Assembly (NCBI GenBank): GCA_027257055.1
Contig: JAPVLO010000153.1
Span: 6,510,001-6,574,000, forward strand
Direction of reading: 5' to 3'
Length of the DNA stretch: 64,000 bases
Source of the DNA: Cephalopachus bancanus
Lineage: Eukaryota > Chordata > Mammalia > Primates > Tarsiidae
Notes under the pieces: model-generated
Seen by the model: the letters and a program-made list of their open reading frames with translations, nothing else
The model's database searches: none
Told to the model about the DNA's origin: nothing
Shown: positions 11,325 to 23,529 of the stretch, one piece after another
Position numbering within the stretch: position 1 is the stretch's first letter
How the letters are laid out: every line of letters starts with the position of its first letter
Program-made: the position numbers and the translations under genes

Positions 11325-11435
11325 TGAGCTTATTTTACAGACGGTTAAGTCCCAGAGGCAGACAGGCGAAGGGACTGGCCCGAGGTCACACAGCTGGGAG
11401 ACCTCCCAACCCCAGGGCCGACCCACCTCTCACGC
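11325..11435 (-). repeat. MIR SINE
   Basis: 'ttacagacggttaagtccca', then 'gactggcccgaggtcacaca', then 'gctgggagacctcccaaccc' is the reverse complement of the MIR core ('gtgtgaccttgggcaagt'). Confidence 0.75.
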
Positions 11436-11589
11436 TGCTGTTCACACTCCTCATTCCCAGGGGCTCCGGAGAAAGACCTCTGGAAGGTATTGGCACAACT
11501 TGTTAGAGAGCACCAGGCAAGAGCAGGATGGGAATAAAGGATTTAAGTGGTGGACAGAGAAAGGGGGCAAGAAAACAGAAGTGTGGGAG

Positions 11590-11700
11590 CCAGCACTTGG
11601 GCATCTGCTTGGTGTCAAATACCATGTTCTGTGTCTTATAGACATTATTCCATCACTCTTCACAAAATCTCTGGGAGGTAGATGTCATAGTTTTTAAAAC
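11590..11700 (-). repeat. MIR or L2-like fragment
   Basis: 'tgtcttatagacattattcc' followed by 'ttcacaaaatctctgggagg' follows the reverse MIR pattern ('ttacatgtattaactcattt', 'ctcacaacaaccctatgagg'). Confidence 0.5.
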
Positions 11701-11812
11701 TATGTTTTGAAAAGGCTTTAAAACCATTATTTTTTTTAAAGCAGCTTTTAAAATTCTATAATAACGAATCTCATCTTGTTCTGCAGTCTCATTCCCACAC
11801 AGAAGCAGGAAA

Positions 11813-11841
11813 TTAAACAAAACAAAACAAAACGAAACAAA
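11813..11841. repeat. AAAAC-type simple repeat
   Basis: About six units of 'aaaac' with one 'aaacg' variant. Short and imperfect. Confidence 0.8.
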
Positions 11842-13490
11842 ACCTAAGCATGTCAATTTAATGTAACTGAGTTGCCTAGGGACTGACTCATGAGGTTGAT
11901 AGTTTTACTTTGTCAACAGCCCAAGACAACTTACTTACATTTCCCATGTGCTCAAAGAAACTCCTTTACTGGCCTCCGGTGCACCAAGGCAACCCTGAAT
12001 GTCTATATTCAGCAACGTCTAATTTGAGCATCCTCCACTTCCCTGGAAATTCCAGGTCTTTCTTCTGGTTACAGCACTGGAAACCTGGTTAAGACATAAA
12101 TATATTTTTTGAGATAAGCATCATGTTAAATGATCGTTGTCCTGTAACACCTCTAAAGAATTGAATTTATCAGATTGGGTCAAGCAGAGTTGGCTCTCTG
12201 TGAAACACAGGACCGGAGGGGAGAGCCGGGGAGTTTCGGGGGCAGGGTGAGAGGGGGGAAAGAAGAGGAGTGGGGAGGCTGTCCAAAATGAGATTTCCAA
12301 GAAGGCCAGACATGGCCAGGATACAGCATGAGGACCCTGGGTGCCTGGGAAGGGGACCTATTATTAGGATTGGAATGCACAGGCACATAGCAGAGTCACT
12401 TTCTTCCCTAGTACAGTGGCCACTGGGGAGGGTGATGCCTGGGTGAGTAGAGCTGTAATATGGTATACATATGACTGATGCTGACCATTTTCAGGCCACA
12501 GGGTGGCCTTCTAGTCTCTTCTGCACTCACAAAATCATGGGGGCCAGAACCCTGCCTCCTGACCCCCATCCAAAGCTCCTTGTGCCAGTCACAGATTGCA
12601 GAGCCCATCAGTGCCCCAAGGGCCAAGGGGTACATTTCAGGCCCTGTGCAGCCTCTGTGAGCTGCTATTTCCTTTGATTCTGTTGTTCTTGTTCCATCCG
12701 AGTGGGACCTCTGTTCCCATTCTGAAGGCCACTGTTAAGTCCTATTCACTCTCAATGGCTCATTTAGTTCAGTGGGGGTTTGGGTTTTTAGAAGGTTTTC
12801 TCTTTTAAATTTTGTTTTTTTTTCTTTTCCTTTTTGAAAAAAGGTCATAAAGAGCTTTAAGATGCCACGCATGAAAAGCTCTGGATAAATGCGGCTTGTA
12901 CTGGATTGTAAAATACTGTATTGTTCCAACCTTAATTCCTAGTGTGAGACTGGAATTGGTAATTTCTTGGTCCGAAGCAGAGACTGAATACCAACAGGCT
13001 GAAGACTGGAAGTAGGAGCCCCACAGCCTGGGAGCACTTGGGAGAATTTTGGGGGAAATCAGAATTCTCTACAAGAAATTTCCTTTTTGGTCCAGATTAA
13101 TTTTCCTGGCTTTTGCATTAACACAAAATAACATTTTTATGAAAAACACATCTATGCTCTATGAAGTGGCGTTTGCGGGCCAGGATGGCTGCTGTTTGGG
13201 GTCACACACAGTTATAAATCCACGTAAAGGACTTCCTCTCAACCCTCCTGCTCTGAAAACTCACTCCATCTGGTGTGTGACCATGTTCGCTTAGGTGGGG
13301 AGTCATTCCTGCTCTGAGTTACGGAGGCTGCTTCAGCTTTGAAGCTCCCTTTCTCCTTCTTGGTGTCCAAATCAAGGAATTGCCCATTTTCAAGCTAGCA
13401 GGACTAAGGGCCCTACACGTTTGTCACACGTGTCCCTGCCTCTTTGTCTTGTCTTAGTGCTCCCCTGGAGTCCTCCTCTTTTCATCTTCT
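11842..13490. other. Unassigned sequence
   Basis: No established gene or repeat was recognised in about 1.6 kb. A good minus-strand donor ('gggaaat/gtaagt' at 11937) stands alone: the frames before it hold stops. The GA- and C-rich block at 12200-12370 gives long antisense frames by composition only. Confidence 0.4.
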
Positions 13491-13494
13491 TTTC

Positions 13495-13790
13495 CAGAAA
13501 GGTACTGCCTTCCTACTTTGAAGTCATTTTCTCCATAAAATTTGATTACCTCTGACTATGTCAGTCTCTCTGAGTCTCTGATCTCTTTTGTAGTCATAGG
13601 TCACAAACACACATGTTCAGCCCCCCCTTTTTTGGCTTGAGTTTGGTGCCCAGGTTAGATTGTAAACTCTGTGAATGCCGTGCCTTTCTTATAGTTTGTA
13701 TCTGCCATATGTGCTTTCATATGTGCCCAGCATAAAGCAAGAGCTTCATAAATTCACACTGGATGGCTTTTGATCGATGGGTTGATGGAT
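13495..13790 (+). repeat. Possible L2 LINE 3' region
   Basis: 'gattgtaaactctgtgaatg', then 'cccagcataaagcaagag', then 'cttcataaattcacactgg' follows the order of the L2 3' end but is diverged. Confidence 0.45.
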
Positions 13791-14265
13791 GGGTGCATAG
13801 GCCCCACCTGCCCAGAAGTCTGAGACAGTGCTTTGCTCATGGGACTCTAGGTGTCAGCAAAGGTGTCCCTGACTCCTCTGTTTACATATGCTGAGTGTTT
13901 CACTCCCTGCTTTGACTCAGGAGCAAGGTACAGCTTACACCAAACATTTTGTGAGTTTTTATACAATTTTAGTAGACATTTGCGGCTGGTAGGAGGGCAA
14001 CACTGGCAGGGTATAGCATCTCATCATCTCTTTCCATATGACACAGAGTCCTTGTGCATGAGGCTGTGTGCTAGCAACCACCTTAAATGACTTATTAAAG
14101 TGTTTCTTCTGAACAATTACCATGCTTTTTCCAAGAATAACTCCAGTGAACTCTCGTTATGCTGCTTATTTTTACAATATCAGTAACCCGAAGAGTTGAA
14201 CTGAATCTAACTACTAAAAGTGCTCATCAGAGAATGATCCACTAAGGGAAGCTGGAGCTAAAGAG
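13791..14265. other. Unassigned sequence
   Basis: No recognised gene or repeat. Confidence 0.4.
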
Positions 14266-14594
14266 ATTCCAGATATTTCTTTCTTTCTTTCTTTCTTTTT
14301 TTTTTGAGTTGGAGTCTCACTCGGTCACCCAGACTGGAGTGCAGTGGCCGCTCCCGGCCACCGCAGCCTCGCCTGCTGGGCCCCGGGGATCCTTCCGCCT
14401 CAGCCTTCCGAGTAGCTGGAATTACAGGCATGCGCTACCACGCCCGGCTGATTTTTTGATTTTATTGTAGAGATGAGGTCTCGCTGCCCAGGCGGTTCTC
14501 GAACCCGCGGGCTCAGGCAATCCACTCACCTCAGCCTCCCAAAGGCGCGGGATTACAGGCTGAGCCACTGAGCCCGGCTCATTCCAGATATTTC
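14266..14594 (-). repeat. Young lineage-specific Alu with perfect target duplication
   Basis: Full-length Alu (14280-14580) in reverse, flanked by the exact 14-base duplication 'attccagatatttc' (14266-14279 and 14581-14594). The tail carries 'ttctttctttc'. It shows the shared variants of this window: 'gcgcgggattacaggctgag', 'aacccgcgggctcaggcaat', 'gagttggagtctcactcgg'. CpGs are well preserved, so it is among the youngest insertions here. Confidence 0.95.
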
Positions 14595-15594
14595 AAAGCC
14601 TCCTAGTCAGTAGACTGACAGACAGCCTTTTGCCCTCCTCTTAGAGCTGTTGGATACCAAGAGTGAGGTCTGGACCCCCAGAAAACCAAAAGACCCAAAA
14701 GGGCCCCTCAGGGTCTGGGCATGAAAAAGCAAACAGGTCTCCCAGATACAGCACTTGGCAGCTCAGATCCCCATTCCCACCCCGTCAGGAGCTGTTCACG
14801 TGTGTGTCTGAGCATCTCTGGCTTAGGGCTACCACTCTGCTCCGGCTTCCAACATTTGCTTGATTTGATTTCTTGCTCTACCTTCTTCCTGCTTTATGGA
14901 AACAGCAGGTTTTTAGTCATGTAGTTTCAGAACAGCAGAGCCGCAGAAATCTTATGTTAAGGGAAAACAGAATTGGTACTTGGGCCAATACTCTACACTT
15001 GCTAGAACACTTGCCCCGAAAGAGCCCGCCTCTCAACTCCTGCTCCCAGGCTCCCCGCTCTCATTTGGCCTTTTGTGCCGCTCCTTTGGTTTTTCTGCTC
15101 TTCAATGTGCACACATTTTAAATAACATTCCTTCCTGAATTTGTCCCTTCATTTCCCCCGGCTTCTGTGCTTGGGGGCTCTCCAGCTCCCATCCTTTTTC
15201 TTGCTAATGTTCTCTTCTCTATCCTTTGTTGATGCGCCAATTTATTCAGCTCCCGCCTCCCCCTTTCTCTCCCCACTCTTTTCCATTCCTCACACTTCTC
15301 CTTACTGAAAAAACACTCCCCAATAGTGCGTGTGGCATGTGTTTGGGATCTAGAAGAATAAACTTATTTTGGCCCCCATTGCCCTGATGAGGTGGGGGAG
15401 AAGTGTATCTTCGTCTTCCACAAATTTTCCTAAATGCCAGGGTGGTCAATCTGGGCACAGGACCAAGTTTAAGCATGGGCCAAGGGCTGTGTGATGTGCA
15501 GGGTGCTGGGAAGGCCAGGGCAGCAGTCACTCTTGGTTGCTTGTCCATCAGCCATTTCTTACTTTGTCCTTTCTAACTGAACCCTGATTTTGTC
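14595..15594. other. Unassigned sequence
   Basis: No recognised repeat or gene. Several frames overlap (14663-15121 plus, 15246-15548 minus) but none has splice or family support. Confidence 0.4.
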
Positions 15595-16085
15595 TGGGCA
15601 TATAGCCTCCTGCCCAGTCACGCTTCAGAGAAAGTGAGCTTCATCCGCATTCCCCAGCTGTGACTCATGATTGGTCTAGGTAACCTCGAGGGCTCCGTTC
15701 CCTATGTCAGTGATTGGTTTAGACTTGAGAATGTGAAACAGTCTGGCCAATGAGAATGAAAGAGAAATCTGCTGTGTGGGTGAAGGGAGGTGCATCTGGG
15801 GAAGGTTATTTATCTTTAAAGGTTATATGGAGAAGCAAAAGTCCTTACTAATGCCCCGTGTGTTGTCTCTGGGCTGTGATGTTGAGAGCTGCTTCAACCC
15901 AACCATCTTGAAAACATGAGAAGATGATCCTCAGGAAGAAGACATTCTGTTAAGAATGGCAGAAAGTAACTACGAAAAGGAGTTGCGTACTTCATGGCAT
16001 TCTTGATTGGCTAAAGCTGCCTTACCCTGGACTTCTTGTTTTTGAGACAATAAATCTTCCTTTAAAGCCATTTGTCTTAGAATTT
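15595..16085 (+). mobile_element. LTR-like dispersed repeat, family not assigned
   Basis: Ordered blocks recall a common mammalian LTR-like repeat: 'cccagctgtgactcatgatt', then 'tctggccaatgagaatgaa' with a CCAAT box, 'gcttcaacccaaccatcttg', and a close with 'ttgagacaataaatcttcc', a poly(A) signal near 16050. The second such element in the window is at 57770. I could not name the family. Confidence 0.45.
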
Positions 16086-16744
16086 TTTGTTTCTTGAAAC
16101 CGAAGTACCTTAATAAGTAGCTCTTCTGACCCAAAATATCCCCTCCATACAAGGGAGAACCTCCAAAAACCAGAAATTATTTTTTTGGAGGGTGAGTCCC
16201 TTGTAGTATAGGCTTCCCCCTCTAGGTGAGTGTTCTAAAAACTTATAGGCATCAGCATACCAGCTAGCATTGTTGTGAGAGGCTGTGTTCAGCTTCAGTG
16301 AATTTTTTGGGGAGATTTTTCAAAGCATTTGCCCATTTTGTGATGGGTGATTTACTAGCACACCTGCCCACACAGAGCTGAGCGTTCATCTCTTTTTGAC
16401 CAAAAGAGGCATGACTTCCATGCCCCACTCTCCCTATTCACCCGATCTTGCCTGAGTGTCTGTTTTTTGTTTCCCAGATGAAATAAGTCTTCAAAGGGCA
16501 ATGTTTTACTGATGTGGACGAGGTGAAACAAAAAAGGGCAGAAATACTAAAAGGCATCAAAACGGACAAGTTCAAAAACTTGAGCAGTAGAAAAGATACC
16601 TGTCTTGACAGGTATCAAATGGAGAGTACTTTGAAGGTGACTGAAGTTTAAACATAAAAGAATAAATACACAATTTTTAATAAATAAATCCCATGTTTTT
16701 TGCCCCCTCCATTCATACTCACACAGATCACCATCATTTGTAAC
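16086..16744. other. Unassigned sequence
   Basis: No gene or clear repeat is recognised. Confidence 0.4.
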
Positions 16745-16985
16745 AATAGCTACTAGTTTCATATCACTTTTCATGTGTCAGACACTGTTCTACATGCTTT
16801 ACATAAGGCAACTTATCAAACTCTTAGAAAACATCATACAGTAAGTACTCTAATTATTCCCATTATACAGATGATGAAACTGAGGCATATAAAGGTTGAG
16901 AAAATTATGCTATAACTAGTATGAAACAGTGGTGAATTAGAATCTGGACAGTCTGGCACCAGACCCCATAATTTTAACAATCAAA
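16745..16985 (-). repeat. MIR SINE, nearly complete
   Basis: Reverse MIR from 'gtcagacactgttctacatg' through 'acagatgatgaaactgaggc' to 'gtctggcaccagacccca'. All parts are in the expected order. Confidence 0.85.
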
Positions 16986-17164
16986 TCTTAACATCAATTT
17001 CCAGGACTTATATAAACTGGGAGTTCTGGGCCCTGGTCATCCTGGAAGGAAGCAGATCTTCTCTGTCCCCACCCAGGTTCAAGTTAGTTAGCTATCTTAG
17101 CCTTGAGGAAAGGGCACTGTCTACACCTTCTCCTGTGTGTCTCTTTTCCAAGGGAAGAAGCTGG

Positions 17165-17886
17165 TACTAATTTTGTGGGAGCCAGGATTGGTGGCTATCT
17201 CATGTCTCTACAGCTGAAGATGCCTGGGTCACTGCCCTTAAGGGCCCACCAATCTCATGCATGATTTATTGGTAGTAAAACCAAGGGCTGACCTGATTAA
17301 GCCTATAAAACATAACTGCCTTGCTTGCTTTTAACTGATCTTAAAATCTAAGCTAAAGGTCACAAAGTGGAACAATATATAACTAAACTCCCACTAGCTT
17401 ACTTAAAGATAACATCTCTGATGTATATGTCACTATGGCAATGACTGCTTAAAGTTATTTCTCAGAAACGAAGGGGTAGAGCTTGTCCAGTTTCACCTGG
17501 TTGAGACCACCAACCCTTCAACTGGGCCTGTTCAAATACCTAGGAGGTGGCCTTTTGATGTCAGAATGCCATAAACTCCTCCCTCAGATCATACTAATGC
17601 TGTCATTTTCTGAACATATGTTCTATGAAGAGCTATGGACCCTGACTATGCTTGCTCAGACCACTGATTACCCTTTCCTTTATAGCTAATTACCTTTCCC
17701 CATGTCTTAGATTACCCTGCTTCTTTACTTCATAAATATCCCTAAGCCCTATCTTGGAGGAAGCAGATTTGAGATCCATTATCCTACATTTTTGCTTGAC
17801 TGCTTTGTGAACAAACCCTTTCTCTGCTGCAAAATGTGTTGTTTCAGTGCTTGGCATGCTGTGGGATGGGCCTGGTTGGGTATCAC
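17165..17886 (+). mobile_element. Probable solo LTR of an endogenous retrovirus
   Basis: A block of about 0.7 kb with LTR-like features. 'cacctggttgagaccaccaa' and 'ccataaactcctccctcaga' resemble text common in class I retroviral LTRs. A TATA-like 'cataaatatcc' lies near 17731, and 'tttgtgaacaaaccctttct' follows 80 bases later where a poly(A) signal would be, so the AATAAA is degraded. It ends 'ggttgggtatca'. No internal viral genes are present. Edges and class are uncertain. Confidence 0.5.
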
Positions 17887-19179
17887 TGGCAGGACTGCAC
17901 CAGGATGAGTTGAATTGAACATTGGGCAGCCTGAAGGCTAGCCAAGAGACAGAGTCAGGAAGCCTCTCTAGTTTTCCTTGGGCCTCACACTGGCCCAAAC
18001 TCAGATTCTCTGAAGTCCCCTGACTCTTCTCCCCATTCAGTAGACCCAGTCTACAGGACCCTGGAGACTAGTTGTTGGTGGTGCTTTAATAACCTCCTGG
18101 CCCTACCTCCTTCTACATTCTCTGGGGCACTCAGTATTCAGTTAAGAAACAGAAACCACACCAATTATTTTGGCAAAGCAGATTTGATATAAATAACTAT
18201 TAACTAGACTTGAAGAATTGAAAAGGCCAAAAGAGAACACTAAGGTGTCACAGAAGAGCAACTGCAGGAAGAAGCTACCAGCCTTAGGGCTGTGGAACAA
18301 AAGAAGTTGGAATTACTAACTCTTAGAAATCTAGAGAAGGGGACTATTGAGGAAGGGGTGCTGCTCTGCTGGTGCTGATGGGGCAAAGAAGTGTTGCCAG
18401 GGTGCTTTTGACAGTACCTTGAAGCCCATGGAAACCCACAAGAAACAAATAGGGATGAACAAATCCATTCTGTTTTCTGTTAGTTTTGCAATCTCTCTCC
18501 AATGTTCCTTGTTGTGGAGTCTAGTGGCGTTGTTATTGGATAACAAAGCAGCATCACAGAGCATAGAGGGGAGGGAGGGCTTGAATCTGAAAAACAATGT
18601 CTCTCTTTCTTTTCCCCTGCCCCCATGGTGAACAGCCCAAGGGATTGCAAGGGAACAGCCCTGGGGATTGCAAGGGGGATGTTTATTACTGGGAATTCAA
18701 TGTTTGTTTGTTTTTTTAAAAACCTGTTATTTTAATTCTATTCCATTTGCACTGGAGGCACAAGATACAAATGAGGGGGCATCCAGCAATTTCCAAGGTC
18801 TAGGCAGGAGAATAATGCTCAAGAAGAGAGAGAATGATAATGCTCTAGAAAAGTCAGTGCATGAGGCTTAAAGGCCACGTGGCCGAAGAAGCTGATAGAT
18901 GATTTGCTGTAGGAAAGTTTACTGTGTGCTAAGGGGATTGTCATTAGATCTTTTCTGAATTTTAGGTAAAATAAAGGAAGGAATTGGATCATCAGGGATT
19001 TGATACCTATTAGTGTCACAGTATCAATACAGTCCTTCAAAGGATCTTCTTTTTGAAGAGTTGCCCTCATCTCTTGAGAAACTGGGGAGACTTCATCTGT
19101 ACTCTTAGGGAAAGGAGTGATGTGTTGCAGGGTGAATGAACACTTATTGAGGACTATGTGCCAAGCACATAGAATTCCT
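17887..19179. other. Unassigned sequence, possible old dispersed repeat
   Basis: 18130-18450 has the feel of an old dispersed repeat ('gaaacagaaaccacacca' onward) that I cannot name. A 23-base imperfect duplication ('aacagcc..gggattgcaaggg') lies at 18631-18676. No gene is recognised. Confidence 0.35.
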
Positions 19180-19325
19180 ACCACCTATTATCAGTATAAC
19201 CTTGATCAAAATATGGTATGGCTCTATGCGTCCGTTTCCACACCTATGAAGTGGAGATACTGCCTATTCCATAGAGTTAGGAGGAATAAGCGAGATGCTG
19301 GAAAGCTCTTAGCCCAGTATTTCTC
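19180..19325 (+). repeat. MIR SINE
   Basis: 'gtttccacacctatgaagtg', then 'ccatagagttaggaggaata', then 'gctcttagcccag' matches the MIR 3' half. Confidence 0.65.
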
Positions 19326-19374
19326 ATACATTGTCTCTCATTGTTTATGTGCTTAAACTCATCTAATCTCAGCA

Positions 19375-19560
19375 GTTTTTATAACAACTCATGAGAAGAA
19401 ACATACCCACCTTCATTTGGCAAGTAAAGAGCCGGATGCTCCAGGTAGTAAAGTGGCTTGCTCAAGATCATATATCTGGAGTCCATACATCATATAACAA
19501 AGTGCAACTGGAGTACAAATCTCACTCTTCTAAAACCTGAGTTGCTTTGAGGATGACACA
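19375..19560 (-). repeat. MIR SINE
   Basis: 'ataacaactcatgagaag', then 'gtggcttgctcaagatcata', then 'ggagtacaaatctcactctt' is MIR in reverse. It lies tail to tail with the MIR at 19180. Confidence 0.65.
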
Positions 19561-19744
19561 TCACCTCCTAATGACTAAGTTGGAGCTCAGAACTCAGCTA
19601 CGCATATAACTGATCCCCCAAGTAAAAACAATTAATCCAAGATAAAATATTCACTTTCTTCAGTGATCAAGGAAATGCCAGTTTAAAGAAATGCTAGTTT
19701 TCTTTTAGTCTCTTAAATAGGCAAAGATTTGAGGGAGATCAGAA

Positions 19745-19965
19745 TTAGTTAAAATGCTCAGCTTCTGGAGTTAGTTGGCCTGGGTTGAAATCTCAGCTCC
19801 AGCACCCACTGGCTATGTGAGCTTGGCCAAATCCCTTAATCTAAGACTCAATTTTCTTATGTGTTAGAGGAGGATTATGATTGTACTTACTTCATAGCAC
19901 TATAGGAATTAAATGAGATTATTTATGTCAAGAGCTTAGCTGGGAACCTGGCATATTTAAAGAAT
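19745..19965 (+). repeat. MIR SINE, nearly complete
   Basis: 'cttctggagttagttggcct', then 'gggttgaaatctcagctcca', then 'ctggctatgtgagcttgg', and on through 'aattaaatgagattattta'. This is a textbook order for MIR. Confidence 0.9.
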
Positions 19966-19999
19966 GTCAGAGAAAGGGAGGGGTTCATTGATACCATGA

Positions 20000-20410
20000 C
20001 AAAGGTGCAGTGTGACCAGTACTCTCATTTGCTGGTAAACACTCAAAGAAGGGTAAGTTGACTTAAGTATTCCTGGAGAATAATTTGTGCTTTGTGTAAG
20101 AACTTCAGATGTTCATATCTTTTGACCCAGTGGTTTCACTTCTAAGAATTTATTTAAAGTAAATAATTGAATATGGATAATGCTTTATTTATATAGATGT
20201 TAGGTGTCTAGTGTTAGAAGAACAAAAATTTTAAAAGTCCAAAGAGTCCAAATATTGAAAAATTATTAAATAAATGTTGGCATATTACAGGTTTGAATGC
20301 TATGCAACAATAAAATTATGTTTATAGAACATTTTTAATGATGGGAGAAATACAGGTGGTATCAAATAACAAAAAGCAAGATGAAGATAAAGAATTTATG
20401 TTAGAATTGT
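20000..20410 (+). mobile_element. Old L1M LINE 3' piece
   Basis: 'cttttgacccagtggtttca', 'gaatgctatgcaacaataaa' and 'tcaaataacaaaaagcaaga' are typical of the sense 3' end of old L1M elements. Confidence 0.65.
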
Positions 20411-20439
20411 CTTTTCAACTCAGAAGAAAGAGTGAAAAT

Positions 20440-20712
20440 TCAATAAGCATTGTTTGTTAGGACAATTTTTTAATTTTACACATACAAAAACTGCTCAATA
20501 CCACATCACTTATAAGCATAAACTTAAAATGTACAAAAGATCCAAATAATGAACAACTCCTTAAAATATTAGAAGAAAATATAGGCAATATTTTAGTGAC
20601 TTGGATGTATAACACTTCTTAAGTAAAATACACAATAGCAAAAATTGTAAGGGAAAGGGCTGGTAAGTTTGAGTGCATCAAAAATTTTAAATTCTCTTCA
20701 AGAGAGAAGCAA
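20440..20712 (+). mobile_element. L1M ORF2 fragment
   Basis: 'ttagaagaaaatataggcaa' and 'gtaagggaaagggctggtaa' fit the late ORF2 region of old L1 elements. It is a separate copy from its neighbour, because its text lies upstream of that neighbour's 3' end in the L1 order. Confidence 0.6.
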
Positions 20713-20714
20713 TC

Positions 20715-21455
20715 TCTTAAGGAACAAGTATTTACTGAGCTTCTATTACAATGCCAAACACTGTTTAAGATGCTGGGAATGTAGTGGAGAATGTCTCTGC
20801 TCTTTTAAAGTTAGTATCTGGGAAGAAATAGTAGAAAATAAGCAAACGATTGCATACATATGAGATTTGTTGAATGGGAGCAAGAGCTACTAAGAAAAAT
20901 ACATCAGGGTAAGAAATATAGCAGTTGACAAGAAATGCAGGGGTTTGGTTGTTATTTTATAGTGTGATCAGGAAATCCCTCTCGGATAGAATGACATTTG
21001 AACACAGATTTGATGAAGTGAAGGAATGAAAAATATGGATTTCTTGAAGAAGAAAGTACCAGGCAGAGAGAACAGCCAACAATGGCTCTGGGTTGGGAAT
21101 GTTTTTTGTATATTTGGGTTTAGCAAAGAGATGAGAGTAGCTTGAGCAGACTAAGCATGGGAGAGGGTAGCAGAAGATAAGTTGGGAGAGGGTAGCAGAA
21201 GATAAGTTGGGGGAGGTAGCAAGGTCGCAAGTAACACTGGATTTCTGATCTTTTGTAGGAACAATGGGTTTTATTCTGAATGAGGTAGGAGGTTATGGAG
21301 GCAAAAACACAATCTGACTTAGGTACAATGGGAAAGACTGACTGTAATACTGATTTATACAGTAGCAAGGGCGATAATAGAGAGTACAGTTAGAGGATGT
21401 TGAAATAATCCAGTTGAGAGGTGATGGTGGCTTGGCCTAGGCTGATCATGATGTA
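20715..21455 (-). mobile_element. L2 LINE, about 0.74 kb
   Basis: Reverse L2: 'aagtatttactgagcttcta' opens it. Then come 'gtgatcaggaaatccctctc', 'aggcagagagaacagccaac', 'caatgggttttattctgaat' and 'aataatccagttgagaggtg' in the expected order. A tandem duplication of 25 bases ('gggagagggtagcagaagat...') lies at 21159-21208. It is noncoding. Confidence 0.75.
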
Positions 21456-21457
21456 CA

Positions 21458-21565
21458 TGTTTTAGCTATTCTAGTTCCTTTGCTCTTCCAAATAAGTTTT
21501 AGAAACAGCTTGTCTATCCAGAATTTACAAAAAATCCTGCTGGTTTAATCACCAAAAATCAGTTA
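21458..21565 (-). mobile_element. L1M ORF2 fragment, inverted
   Basis: 'aataagttttagaaacagct' and 'tgtctatccagaatttac' are the reverse of the ORF2 text also seen in sense at 22770-22850. The two overlap in L1 coordinates, so they come from different L1 copies. Confidence 0.5.
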
Positions 21566-21603
21566 ATGGTCCAATACCTTTTACACTTTAAAAAACTCAA
21601 CAG

Positions 21604-21898
21604 AGCCAGGTGCGGTGGCTCAAGCTTGTAATCCCAGCTCTTTGGGAGGTTGAGGCAAGAGGATTGCCTGAGTCCAGGGGTTCAAGACCAGCCTGGGCAA
21701 CTTGGTGAGACTTTGTCTCTACAATAAATAAAAAAATTAGCCAGCTGTGGTAGCATGCACCTGTGGTTCCAGCTACTTGGAAGACTGAGGTAGAATGATT
21801 GCCTGAGCCTAGCAGGTTGAGGTTGTGGTGGTTGTGAGTGTGCCACTGTACTCAGTCTGGGTGACTGAGTGAGACTCCCACTCAAAAAACAAACAAAC
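21604..21898 (+). repeat. Alu SINE, first of a tandem pair
   Basis: Full Alu with more decay than its partner ('agccaggtgcggtggctcaa'), ending in an 'aaaaaacaaacaaac' tail that runs straight into the next Alu. Left flank 'ctcaacag' at 21596-21603. Confidence 0.92.
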
Positions 21899-22196
21899 AG
21901 CCGGGCTCGGTGGCTCAGCCTGTAATCTCGCGCTTTGGGAGGCCTAGTGGATTGCCTGAGCCCGTGGGTTCGAGACCCGCCTGGGCAACTTGGTGAGACC
22001 TCATCTCTACAATAAATTAAAAATTAGTCGGGCGTGGTAGCATGCGCCTGTAGTTCCAGCAACTTGGAAGGCTGAGGTGGAAGGATCGCTGGAGCCCAGC
22101 AGGTTGAGGCTGCAGTGGCTGGGAGCAGTCACTACACTCCAGTCTGGGCAACAGAGTGAGACTCCAACTCCAAAAACAAACAAACAAACAAACAAA
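21899..22196 (+). repeat. Alu SINE, second of a tandem pair, lineage-specific
   Basis: Starts 'gccgggctcggtggctcagc' directly after the first Alu's tail and ends in a (caaa)n tail before 'ttcaacag' (22197-22204). The only duplicated flank is shared by the pair, so this copy apparently went into the A-rich tail of the first. Confidence 0.93.
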
Positions 22197-23529
22197 TTCA
22201 ACAGAATAGAAATTGATGGGAGCTTTTCAGCCTGATAAAAGGCCTCTGTATAAAACTCCCATATTTAATGGTGAAAGACTGAGTGCTTTCCCCTATGATC
22301 AGAAACAAGACAAAGATATCTGCTCTCACTACTATTCAACATTGCACCAGAAGATCTTACCAGGGTAATGAGGCAAAAATGAAGTTAAAGGGATCCAGAT
22401 CATAAAGGAAGAAGTAAAACTACCTCTATTCACAAAAGACATAATCTTATATTTGGAAAATCCTACAAAATTTACACACACACACATTATTGGAACTCAT
22501 GAAAAATTTCAGCAAGGTTGCAGGATACAGGATCAATTACAAAATCAATTGTATTTTTATACATTTTTGATATAATACAATAAAAAGAATAATATACTTA
22601 GTAATACATTTAACAACAGAAATGCAGTTTGTACACTTAAAACTGCAAAACATTTTTGAAAGAAATTTAAGATCTGAATGAATAAAAATACATTACATGT
22701 TCATGGGTGAGAAGACTTAATATTGTTAAAATGAAAATACAACACAATACCTATTGAAAATTCAACTGACTTCTTTATAGAAATTAACAAGCAGATTCTA
22801 AAATTCTTGTGGAAATGCAAAGGACCCAGAACAGCTAAAACAACTTTGAGAAAGAAGAACAAATATGGAGGATTATCACTACCTGATACCAAGATGACTT
22901 ATCAAGCTACAGTCATCAAGATAGTGTGGTAAAGATAGACATAAAGTTCAATGGAAGAAGGCAGAGAAATTAACTCACATATATATAATGTACAATTTTT
23001 AAAAGAAGAACAAAGGCAATGTAGGAGCAACAGGAAAGTCTTTTTAACAAAGGGCGCAAAAACATTAAAAAACCCATAGAAAAAACAAAAATGAAAAAAA
23101 ACAGCTACAATCCATACTTTATACTTCATACCATGTAAAAAATTAACTCATAATGGGTTATATACCCACAAGTAAAATGAAAAGAAATGAAATAACACTT
23201 CTAGAGGAAAGCTTCTAGGAGAAAATCTTTGCAACCTTGGGCAAGGCAAAGATTTCATAGATATGAAGGACAGCATGATTTATAAAAGAAAATATTAATA
23301 ACTTGAACTTTATTTAAGTTAAGAACTTACACTCTTTGAAATATACTACACTATTAAGAAAAGGAAAAGACACACCACAGCCTGGGAAAAAATATTTGCT
23401 AAAAGCATATCTAATAAAGCAGTGGTCCCCAACCTTTTTGACACCAGGGAATGGTTTCATGGAAGACGATTTTTTCACAGATTGCGGTGGGGGGTGGTGG
23501 GCGGATTTAATTGAGAACATATGAAATTT

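Noticed and set aside
11800..12100. Possible exon ending at the 'gtaagtaag' donor near 11937
   Set aside because: The frames before the donor hold stops and no acceptor pairs with it.
21458..22205. L1 5' inversion (twin priming) joining the inverted fragment to the sense L1M
   Set aside because: The inverted piece repeats a region that is also present in the sense part, which twin priming would not give. Two different L1 copies is simpler.
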